Assembly (NCBI GenBank): GCA_965207535.1
Contig: CBDBMR010000015.1
Coordinates: forward strand, 124,001-188,000
Source of the DNA: JAJDXO01 sp965207535
GTDB lineage: Bacteria; Pseudomonadota; Alphaproteobacteria; Rhodospirillales; UBA2165
Length of the DNA: 64,000 bases
Direction of reading: 5' to 3'
The position numbers and the translations under genes are program-made. Below are positions 7,519 through 14,387 of the stretch, piece by piece; the first letter of the stretch is position 1; each line of letters opens with the position of its first letter. Below the pieces are notes generated by a model, which ran no database searches, was not told the origin of the DNA, and saw only the letters and a program-made list of their open reading frames with translations.

Positions 7519-8505
7519 ATGAGGTTTTTACGTTCTGTAGCAATTGCTGCCGCCGCTTTGGCGGCTGCAGGAGTCGTCTCCGGGAATCCGGCGGCAGCTC
7601 AATATCCGTCTAAATCGGTCACGCTTGTTTCACCCTATGGTCCCGGCGGCGCCGCGGATCTCGCTGCCAGAATTCTTTCATCTAATGCAAGCGGACTGCT
7701 TGGAAAGAGCATCGTTGTCGTTAACCGGACCGGTGCTGGCGGAGTCGTGGGCTCTAATTTTGTTGTCCGCTCGAAGAAAGACGGTTACACGCTATTGTTG
7801 GCGCGTGTGGGTTCGCAGGCTGCCGTGCCCGCGATCAACCGCAAAATACCGTATAAGTGGGATGACTACACTTTTCTCGGCTTGCTTGAGAAGAATCCCT
7901 TCGTATTGACGGTGAACGGAAAGTCGCCATACAAGAGTTTTGACGATCTAAAAAAGGCCATCAAAGGTGGCAAGAAACTGACCTATGCGTCAGCCGGCGT
8001 GGGCACACTTCTCCATGTCGCCGTCGTGATCATGCTCGACGAGTTGGGTGTTGACCAAAAGGCGCTAACCCACATTCCTTACAAAGGTGGCGGAAAAGCT
8101 GCTGCCGCAGTGGTTGGTGGGCACACCGATATATTCTTCCAGAACCTTTCCGGCGTCATTGGCAACATTCAGTCAAACAGATTGAGGGCTCTTGCGGTAA
8201 CGACTCCTGATCGTTTTACAGCCATTCCCGATGTGCCGACCTTCCGCGAGCTCGGTCATCCAAATCTCGAGGTCGTTGTTGGCTGGAGTGGACTCTGGGG
8301 CCCGAAGGGTCTTCCCGATGACGTTGTGAACAAGTGGACCGGCATTCTTCAGCAACTGGACAAGAACGCCGCTTGGAATAAGATGACACAAGGTCTGGGC
8401 TCCGTGCCATCTATCCTTAACCCAACGGACACAAAAGCGTTTGTCCAAAATCAATACGAAACGTTCAAAGAAGTGACCGAACGCTTAGGTATGACAATCA
8501 AGTAG
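7519..8505 (+). CDS. tctC: TctC-family (TTT) solute-binding protein
   Basis: 328-residue periplasmic binding protein. Signal peptide MRFLRSVAIAAAALAAAGVVSGNPAAAQ with cleavage after AAA near residue 27, then the TctC landmarks YPSKSVTLVSPYGPGGAADLAARI, VVVNRTGAGGVVGS, TYASAGVGTLLHVA and HIPYKGGGKAAAAVVGGHTD. The ATG is preceded by AGGAGGAA at ideal spacing; an upstream in-frame ATG at 7450 lacks one. It is divergent from the ROK-tctBA operon across the ROK operator, so all three transporter parts are probably co-controlled. A hairpin with a T-run follows the gene, so betC may depend on read-through or its own promoter. Confidence 0.94.
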   Translation: MRFLRSVAIAAAALAAAGVVSGNPAAAQYPSKSVTLVSPYGPGGAADLAARILSSNASGLLGKSIVVVNRTGAGGVVGSNFVVRSKKDGYTLLLARVGSQAAVPAINRKIPYKWDDYTFLGLLEKNPFVLTVNGKSPYKSFDDLKKAIKGGKKLTYASAGVGTLLHVAVVIMLDELGVDQKALTHIPYKGGGKAAAAVVGGHTDIFFQNLSGVIGNIQSNRLRALAVTTPDRFTAIPDVPTFRELGHPNLEVVVGWSGLWGPKGLPDDVVNKWTGILQQLDKNAAWNKMTQGLGSVPSILNPTDTKAFVQNQYETFKEVTERLGMTIK

Positions 8506-8514
8506 TGTTGTCTC

Positions 8515-8554
8515 TGGGGGGGATGCTTCCAATCCGGCGCCCTCCCAATTTTTT
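8515..8554 (+). terminator. Probable intrinsic terminator after tctC
   Basis: Imperfect G/C-rich stem (TGGGGGGGATGC against GGCGCCCTCCCA) followed by six consecutive T, 10 bp after the tctC stop. It is weak to moderate and may be an attenuator before betC. Confidence 0.5.
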
Positions 8555-8633
8555 CGTTGGCCGGACAGAAACTGATAATCCGTAGCAGACGTCAGTCGCC
8601 AAACCAGATATTCCGACATGGTGGGAGGTTCCT

Positions 8634-10199
8634 GTGTCGAAAAAACCGCCCTCTTCACAACCCAATATTCTCGTTATTCAAGCCGACCAGTTGACGCCGG
8701 AAGTGCTGCCCGCCTATGGCCACAAGATGGTCAAAGCACCTCACATAGATGCCCTGGCTGAAAATGGGACGGTCTTCGAAAACGGTTACTGCAATTTTCC
8801 CCTTTGTGTCCCTTCGCGTGTATCAATGATGGCTGGCCGATATGCCAATTCAATCGCGGCTTGGGACAATGCTATTGAAATGCCGGCCTCGGTTCCATCA
8901 TTGGCGCACTACCTACGAACGGTGGGCTATCACACGGTTCTGTGTGGCAAGATGCATTTTATTGGACCCGACCAAGTTCACGGATTTAGTGAGCGAATTA
9001 CGACGGACATCTATCCGTCCAATTTTGCCTGGACTCCAGATTGGATATTGGGAGAGAGATACCGCCCGACGGGCATCAATCCACGCGCTGTGGTCGAAGC
9101 AGGAACCTGTGTCCGAAGCCTCCAAATTGATTATGACGATGAGGTCGAGTTCGCAGGGATTCAGAAGGTATATGACCTCGCTCGCAACCAGGACGAGAAT
9201 CCGTTCTTGTTGTGGGTGTCTTTCACCCACCCGCACTCACCGTTCATTACCGAACAAAAACACTGGGATTTATATGACCATGATGAGATCGACATGCCGA
9301 AGGTCGATCCCATCCCGGTGGATGATCTGGATGAATTTAGCAAATGGCTCTACTACGGCCACGCGATGGATCTTCTCACCATCGAGGAAGAGCATGTCCG
9401 GAACGCCCGCCACGCGTACTACGGCATGACGAGTTACATCGATGATAAGGTTGGCCGCCTAATGTCTGCGCTCACGGAAACTGGCCTCGATGAAAATACC
9501 ATCATCGTCCTAACGGCAGACCACGGGGAAATGCTGGGCGAGCGCGGCATGTGGTTCAAGCAGGCCTTCTTTGAAAACTCGGTTCGGGTCCCGTATATCG
9601 TTAGCGTACCGGGCGAAAATCAAACCGGCCGCAACTCCCAAAACGTCTCCCTGGTAGATTTATTGCCGAGCTTCATGGATTGGGCCACCGACGGCAACGC
9701 TCCCGACCCCGTGTCACCCCTGGACGGCAATTCATTTGTTGAACTGTTGTCCGGAAACAACGACGGCTGGGACAACACTGTTATCTCGGAATACACGGGA
9801 GAAGGTGTTATTGCGCCTTGCCGCATGCTCCGTCGTGATGACATGAAACTGATCTACACACACGGTCATCCGAATATGCTGTTCGATCAATCCACAGACC
9901 CCCTTGAACTCGATAATCTGGCCGGTAAGGACGAGCATGAGGACGTTGAGAAGGAGCTATTGACGGACCTGCTTGACGGTTGGGATCCGGACCAGATTTA
10001 CGATGAATGCATTCGAAGCCAACAAGAACGCCTATTCATTCAAAAGGCCACTGGGGGCATCCCGAACTGGTCTCACCATGTCCGGCCGGATGACGGAGAA
10101 CGCTTTATCCGAAACGATAGTGCGGTGGGTACAAAGGCGAAGGCAAGATATCCCTTTGTGGCACCCACACCGTTTGAACAGCCTGACCCATTTGCATAA
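8634..10199 (+). CDS. betC: Choline-sulfatase-type sulfatase (BetC family)
   Basis: 521-residue sulfatase that follows Sinorhizobium BetC closely along its length. Landmarks: PNILVIQADQLTPEVLPAYGH, formylglycine motif Cys58-Val-Pro-Ser-Arg, GKMHFIGPDQVHGFSERITTDIYPSNFAWTPDW, HPHSPF, and TADHGEMLGERGMWFK. It also keeps the C-terminal BetC tail (ECIRSQQERL, then ERFIRNDS and RYPFVAP) that supports oligomer formation in that family. BetC converts choline-O-sulfate to choline and sulfate; a related quaternary-amine sulfate is possible. GTG start with GGGAGG 6-7 bases upstream. No signal peptide, so substrate must be imported, presumably by the adjacent TTT system. The last residues abut the right IS fragment, so the extreme C-terminus may differ from the ancestral one. 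Confidence 0.88.
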   Translation: MSKKPPSSQPNILVIQADQLTPEVLPAYGHKMVKAPHIDALAENGTVFENGYCNFPLCVPSRVSMMAGRYANSIAAWDNAIEMPASVPSLAHYLRTVGYHTVLCGKMHFIGPDQVHGFSERITTDIYPSNFAWTPDWILGERYRPTGINPRAVVEAGTCVRSLQIDYDDEVEFAGIQKVYDLARNQDENPFLLWVSFTHPHSPFITEQKHWDLYDHDEIDMPKVDPIPVDDLDEFSKWLYYGHAMDLLTIEEEHVRNARHAYYGMTSYIDDKVGRLMSALTETGLDENTIIVLTADHGEMLGERGMWFKQAFFENSVRVPYIVSVPGENQTGRNSQNVSLVDLLPSFMDWATDGNAPDPVSPLDGNSFVELLSGNNDGWDNTVISEYTGEGVIAPCRMLRRDDMKLIYTHGHPNMLFDQSTDPLELDNLAGKDEHEDVEKELLTDLLDGWDPDQIYDECIRSQQERLFIQKATGGIPNWSHHVRPDDGERFIRNDSAVGTKAKARYPFVAPTPFEQPDPFA

Positions 10200-10204
10200 A
10201 TGCG

Positions 10205-10515
10205 GATCGCCAGTCCTTGAACTTTGTGAACAAGTTCTCGATTTTGTGGCGGGTCTTGTAGAGGGTTTTATCGTATGGGAGGGGCCGTTTTCTGCTCTTG
10301 ACGGGCGGGATGCACGGCGTGATGCCCTTGGCCTTGAGAGCCGCTCGGAAGCGGTCGCTGTCGCAGCCCCCGTCGGCGATCAGATGGGAGACGGACCCCG
10401 GCAGGCTGTCATGGATCAGCCCGGCTCCGACGTGATCGCTCATCTCGTGTCTCCCGTCCAATCGAGACACCAGCGTCGGTAAAACTCATCAACAACCTTT
10501 CAATGAGTCCTGAGC
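10205..10515 (-). pseudogene. IS5-family transposase fragment, internal part (right end)
   Basis: Minus-strand remnant bounded by the right terminal repeat (10500-10515). It encodes a middle segment with the second catalytic Asp (HLIADGGCDSD) and the YREK segment (YKTRHKIENLFTKFK), then leaves transposase homology near 10205. The region between the terminal repeat and residue MSRLDGRHEMSD is only about 45 bp, so the N-terminal half is deleted. It matches the left fragment over about 125 bp and was probably a second, slightly diverged copy. Confidence 0.85.
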
Positions 10516-10519
10516 CTAG
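10516..10519. repeat. Target-site duplication CTAG, right copy
   Basis: CTAG directly after the right terminal repeat, identical to 3357-3360. On the minus strand it supplies the TAG stop of the adjoining sulfatase gene. Confidence 0.85.
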
Positions 10520-12051
10520 GCTTCGTGTTCCGGCAGGTCCGCCATCATCGGACCCGGCCGGGCGCGGATCATGTCCGTGAGCTCTTTTTGCAGCGCGGCG
10601 TAGCCGGGATCACCGAAGAGATTGTCCATCTCCAAGGGGTCGTTCCCTAGGTCATACATCTCCCCCGCCCCCGAGATCAGCTCGAGCGTCAGCTTGGCAT
10701 CCCGAGTGCGCACGGTTCTGAGATTGAGCTCGACGCCGGTGCGGCTCGGCTGCTGGTTCCACTCGGAATAGGAAACGTCGCGGCTTTGCTCACCGCCCTC
10801 CGCCAGCGGCCTGACCGACGTGCTTTGATCCATGTCGCCGCCATCGACCCCTGCCCAGTCATGGAAGCTGGCCGCGAGATCCACCGTCGAGATCGGCGCG
10901 TCGACGATCGCGCCGCCGGGGACATGGGGGCCTTTGACGATGAACCCGAGTTTTAAGAGGGCGTCATAAGGTGTCGGTCCCTTCAAATAGAGCCCGTGAT
11001 CTCCCAACAGGTCGCCGTGGTCCATGGTGAAGACGACGATGGTGTTGCCGGCTAGGCCCGCATCGTCGAGGGTCTTCATGATCCGGCCGACGCCGTCGTC
11101 GATGAAGGCAATCTCACCGTAGTAGTTGGCGGTCATTTGCCTCAACTGCCTGTCGGTCTGGGGTTGGATGCGCGAATACTCCTTGCGCAGCGTCTGCTCT
11201 CGCTGCCGTTTGGCTCGTGGCTCGTTCTCCAGGGACGCCCGATGCCACCAGGGACGCCGGTCCAGGTCCCGTTCGTGGGTCCGGGAAATATCCACTTCGT
11301 CCTCGTGGTGGAGACGGCTCCAGGGCTCGGGACAGTCGAAGGGATGGTGAGGATCGGGATAGGATGTCCAGAGGCAGAATGGCTCGCCGGCGCCTTTTCG
11401 GCTTTCGAGAAACGACTTCGTCCGCTCGGTCACCCAGTGGGTCGAGTGCCACTCCGCCGGCAGGCCCGAGAACCAAGTCTGGGCCGCCTCTTGTTCCGGA
11501 CCCAAATCCTCGGCCCAGCGCCGCCACGCTTCCCCCTCCCCGCCGTTGCCCCAGAACCAGCGCTCGAAATGGTGACCGCGGGGCGGCTTCTCGCAGGGAA
11601 GCAGGTCGTGCCAATGCCCGAGGATCATCAGCTCCACATGGTCGAACCCCATATAGGGCCCGAACCAGTCTTCCGGAAATTCCGCCGACCGGGCCCGGGA
11701 CTCCGGGGCGCCGAAGGGCGTGTTGCCGGGGTTCTCTCCGAAATGCCCCTTGCCGATGAAGGCGCTCCGGTATCCCGCATTCGCCAATGTCCGCGCCCAA
11801 CCGGTTTCACCGATGGCAGGGTCCAGACTGACATGGTTGTCGTAGACCCCATGGGTCAGCGGCAGCAGTCCCGTCAGGATGGAGGCGCGCGCCGGCTGGC
11901 AAACCAGGTTCGGGGTAATGGCATTCGAGAAACGGGTTCCCGACGCGGCCAGGGCGTCAAGGTGCGGGGTCTTGATCTTCCGGCCCTCGAAGCCGAAGCA
12001 GTCCCAGCGATGCTGGTCGGAGGTGATGAGCAAAATATTGGGTCGGGTCAT
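10516..12051 (-). CDS. Cytoplasmic sulfatase (MarR-locus second sulfatase)
   Basis: 511-residue type I sulfatase without signal peptide: PNILLITSDQHRWDC, formylglycine motif Cys51-Gln-Pro-Ala-Arg followed by ASILTG, SYPDPHHPF and the metal-site segment TMDHGDLLGDHGLYLKG. The C-terminal subdomain has the usual MYDLGNDPLEMDNLFGDP. A TTG 27 bases upstream keeps the frame but lies inside the operator, so I start at the ATG at 12049-12051; no clear Shine-Dalgarno precedes it, and the operator ends only 10 bp upstream, so a leaderless or very short-leader transcript is possible. Its stop codon lies in the CTAG duplication of the composite element. Substrate unknown. Confidence 0.92.
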   Translation of the reverse strand: MTRPNILLITSDQHRWDCFGFEGRKIKTPHLDALAASGTRFSNAITPNLVCQPARASILTGLLPLTHGVYDNHVSLDPAIGETGWARTLANAGYRSAFIGKGHFGENPGNTPFGAPESRARSAEFPEDWFGPYMGFDHVELMILGHWHDLLPCEKPPRGHHFERWFWGNGGEGEAWRRWAEDLGPEQEAAQTWFSGLPAEWHSTHWVTERTKSFLESRKGAGEPFCLWTSYPDPHHPFDCPEPWSRLHHEDEVDISRTHERDLDRRPWWHRASLENEPRAKRQREQTLRKEYSRIQPQTDRQLRQMTANYYGEIAFIDDGVGRIMKTLDDAGLAGNTIVVFTMDHGDLLGDHGLYLKGPTPYDALLKLGFIVKGPHVPGGAIVDAPISTVDLAASFHDWAGVDGGDMDQSTSVRPLAEGGEQSRDVSYSEWNQQPSRTGVELNLRTVRTRDAKLTLELISGAGEMYDLGNDPLEMDNLFGDPGYAALQKELTDMIRARPGPMMADLPEHEA

Positions 12052-12060
12052 GGGCAGACA

Positions 12061-12084
12061 ATTTAGTTGTTTTGACAACTAAAT
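12061..12084. promoter_or_regulatory. Candidate MarR operator, copy 3
   Basis: ATTTAGTTG-TTTTGA-CAACTAAAT, perfect 9-bp arms with the same 6-bp spacer as the two other copies, immediately upstream of the sulfatase ATG. This position would block transcription start. Confidence 0.75.
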
Positions 12085-12182
12085 CAAACGCTCTAATTTC
12101 GGCACGCCCCACGGCTCAGATTGCCAATCCCGGCCAAAAACGGTAGGGGTACAAAAGACAGCACCGTTACAGGGAGCCAGCC

Positions 12183-13325
12183 GTGGACCCGCTGCGGAAA
12201 TACCCGGCCATAGAAGATCTGCACCGGCGTGCGCGAAAGCGCATCCCCAGATTTGCCTTCGACTATCTGGAAGGCGGCGCCGGAGATGAATCCGGTATTG
12301 ACCGCAACCGGGAGGCGCTGATGGAGATCCGGCTGATCGCCGACTACCTGGAGGAGCGCACCCCGCCCGACCTCGGCGTCGAGGTGTTCGGCCGCAAGGT
12401 CGATCTCCCCTTCGGCATTGCGCCGGTGGGGTTGAGCGGCTTGATGTGGCCCCGGTCCGCCGAGTATCTGGCGAGCGCCGCGAAGGACGCCAACGCGGTT
12501 TTTTGCCTTTCGACCGTCGCCAGTTCGGGCGTGGAGCGCATCGGCGGTCTGATGCAGGAAGGCAGCTGGTTTCAGCTTTACCCGATTCGCGAAGTCGAAA
12601 CAGAAGACGACCTCCTGAAACGGGCCTGGGATGCCGGATTCCGGGTGCTCACGCCGACGATCGATATCCCGGCGGCGGCCCGCCGACTTCGGGATTTCCG
12701 CAACGGTCTGACGGTGCCGCCCGAGATGACCATCGGCAGCATCATCTCGATCCTCACCCACCCCACATGGGCCCTCGCAACCCTGGCGGCCGGCATGCCG
12801 AAATTCGAGAGCCTGACGCCGTACTTCCCCAAGGGGGTTAGCTACAAATCCGTCGGCCAAATGATCGAAACCCTCGCCGAGGGGCAGATCGACTGGCGAC
12901 GCATCGAACGCTACCGGAAGATTTGGCCGGGCGCCCTGGCGGTGAAAGGCGTTCTCAGCGTCGGGGATGCCCGCCGCGCCCAGGAGGCCGGCTGTGACGG
13001 GCTGCTCGTGTCAAACCATGGCGGCCGGCAGCTGGATGGCCTCGTCTCTCCCATCGATGTACTGCCGGCCATACGCGAGACCGTCGGTCCCGACATGACC
13101 CTGGTGGTCGACAGCGGCTTGCGGTCGGGCACGGATATCGTCCGGGCCTATGCCAAGGGGGCCGACTTCACGCTCCTCGGCCGGGCATTCTTCTATGGGG
13201 TCGGCGCGCTCGGGCGGCCGGGAGCCGCACACGCCATCGAAATATTGAAGGCCGAGGTCTTTGCCGCCCTGCAGCAGTTGGGCTGCCCGAACATGGCGGC
13301 GGCACCGCGCTATCTGGCGGAATAG
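12183..13325 (+). CDS. FMN-dependent alpha-hydroxyacid oxidase/dehydrogenase
   Basis: 380-residue FMN TIM-barrel enzyme of the lactate dehydrogenase/glycolate oxidase family, oxidising an alpha-hydroxy acid to the 2-oxo acid. Visible: FDYLEGGAGDE near residue 28, PFGIAPVGLSGLMWP, STVASSG, WFQLYP, the catalytic-base segment SNHGGRQLDG with its His near 280, and the phosphate-binding VDSGLRSGTDIV and LLGRAFFYG. GTG start with GGGAG 8 bases upstream. No transmembrane extension is seen, so it is probably soluble. Substrate could be lactate, mandelate or a larger hydroxy acid. A second paralogue occurs at 24123. Confidence 0.92.
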   Translation: MDPLRKYPAIEDLHRRARKRIPRFAFDYLEGGAGDESGIDRNREALMEIRLIADYLEERTPPDLGVEVFGRKVDLPFGIAPVGLSGLMWPRSAEYLASAAKDANAVFCLSTVASSGVERIGGLMQEGSWFQLYPIREVETEDDLLKRAWDAGFRVLTPTIDIPAAARRLRDFRNGLTVPPEMTIGSIISILTHPTWALATLAAGMPKFESLTPYFPKGVSYKSVGQMIETLAEGQIDWRRIERYRKIWPGALAVKGVLSVGDARRAQEAGCDGLLVSNHGGRQLDGLVSPIDVLPAIRETVGPDMTLVVDSGLRSGTDIVRAYAKGADFTLLGRAFFYGVGALGRPGAAHAIEILKAEVFAALQQLGCPNMAAAPRYLAE

Positions 13326-13328
13326 GCC

Positions 13329-13823
13329 TTACGCGTTTCCGTCCCGAACCATGGGCGCGGCATATTGGGGCGACGTATCCCAGGGGAAGAAAACCCACAC
13401 ATTCTGCGCCACGTCATGAACGTAGGTATCGACGAATTCCAACCCGCCCGGCTTGGCATAGACCGTCGCCACATGAGCATTGGGGAGGAGCTTCCGCGCC
13501 TCCTTCATGGTCGCGCCGGTATCGACGAGATCGTCGACCAGCAACCAGCCCTCGCCTTTGTCGGCGCAGGCCTCTTCCGGCGCCTTGATCAGATTGATGT
13601 CGCCGATGCTCTTTTCGTCGTAGGTGGCTATACACAGCGTGTCGACGTATCGCAGTTCCAGTTCTCGGGCGAGGATCGTAGCGGGGACCAAACCGCCCCG
13701 GGTGATCGCGACAACACCCTTCATCGGGCCAAGCCCCATGAGGCGGCGCACCAAATCCTTGGTGTCCCGGTGCACCTCGTCCCAGGTCACCACGAGGTCA
13801 ATTTGATAGCTGTCTTCGGCCAT
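13329..13823 (-). CDS. gpt: Xanthine-guanine phosphoribosyltransferase
   Basis: 164-residue type I phosphoribosyltransferase aligning by eye with E. coli Gpt: IVTWDEVH-like start, GVVAITRGGLVPATILARELELRYVDTL, and the PRPP loop LLVDDLVDTGATMKEARKLLP. It salvages xanthine or guanine with PRPP to XMP/GMP in the cytosol. It is convergent with the alpha-hydroxyacid oxidase with only 3 bp between stops. It sits 25 kb from the purine catabolic genes, so the two are probably not co-regulated. Confidence 0.92.
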   Translation of the reverse strand: MAEDSYQIDLVVTWDEVHRDTKDLVRRLMGLGPMKGVVAITRGGLVPATILARELELRYVDTLCIATYDEKSIGDINLIKAPEEACADKGEGWLLVDDLVDTGATMKEARKLLPNAHVATVYAKPGGLEFVDTYVHDVAQNVWVFFPWDTSPQYAAPMVRDGNA

Positions 13824-13858
13824 GGACCGCTGTACTCCCCTGATGCGGAACGGGCCGT

Positions 13859-14311
13859 CTATTCGCGGAAATTCTCAACCCAAACCGTGTTATGGCGCGC
13901 GGCGACTTCCCTGCCGGTCTCGAAATCCGCCCGCTGCTCCGGCGTCAGCGCCGTCATGTCCTTGAACATGGCCTCGGTCTCACCGGGGCTATAGACCATC
14001 AGGACCCGGACCCCGTCATCGCCGGCGATCATCTGATGGGGCACGCCCGGCGGAATATGAAACAGATCACCCGGCTTTCCCTCGTAGGTGTCGTTTTCAC
14101 CCATCAAAAAGGTGGCGCTTCCCTCGATGACGAAGAAGGTCTCGTGATTTTGCACATGCATGTGCGGACGGGATGCAAAGCCGGCCGGGCAGCGTTCTTC
14201 GCAAACTTCGTAGGCGCCGGACGTATCCTCCGCAGTCACCTTGACGAACATGTCGTTGGCGCGCTCGTAGAGATTGCCGCCGTCCGGATTGATCTTTTTG
14301 GCCTGAGCCAT
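13859..14311 (-). CDS. Single-domain cupin protein
   Basis: 150-residue cupin. Motif 1 is HMHVQNHETFFVIEG (two His and a Glu as metal ligands near residues 51-60) and motif 2 is PGDLFHIPPGVPHQMIAG with the last His ligand. The start is placed at the ATG at 14309-14311, which has GGGGAG 8 bases upstream; a longer frame has no such site. Such small cupins may be dioxygenases, isomerases or sugar/aromatic binding proteins; no specific function can be assigned. It lies between gpt and the orphan molybdenum hydroxylase, all on the minus strand. Confidence 0.85.
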   Translation of the reverse strand: MAQAKKINPDGGNLYERANDMFVKVTAEDTSGAYEVCEERCPAGFASRPHMHVQNHETFFVIEGSATFLMGENDTYEGKPGDLFHIPPGVPHQMIAGDDGVRVLMVYSPGETEAMFKDMTALTPEQRADFETGREVAARHNTVWVENFRE

Positions 14312-14387
14312 ATCAATGTCTCCCCAAAATGCCTTGCGATGAATCCCTAATGGTACCGGGGAGCCGGCCAAAGTCCAATCCCAAAGG

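Larger units (their letters stand above)
3361..10515. mobile_element. IS5-bounded composite element with sulfatase/TTT cargo
   Basis: 7155-bp unit delimited by perfect 16-bp inverted repeats (GCTCAGGACTCATTGA at 3361-3376, its reverse complement at 10500-10515) and flanked on both sides by CTAG. Each end carries a different truncated piece of an IS5-family (IS427-like) transposase in the same orientation; the two pieces share about 125 bp around the YREK region. Neither is complete, so movement would need transposase in trans. Cargo: a broken FAD oxidoreductase, TctA, TctB, a ROK regulator, TctC and a BetC-type sulfatase. The interior is visibly AT-richer than the flanks, which fits horizontal acquisition. 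The precise boundaries and duplication make a single insertion event the simplest reading. Confidence 0.85.

Noticed and set aside
12052..12078. TTG-initiated N-terminal extension of the 10.5 kb sulfatase
   Set aside because: It would begin inside the operator and no Shine-Dalgarno precedes it; the family sequence starts at the ATG at 12051.
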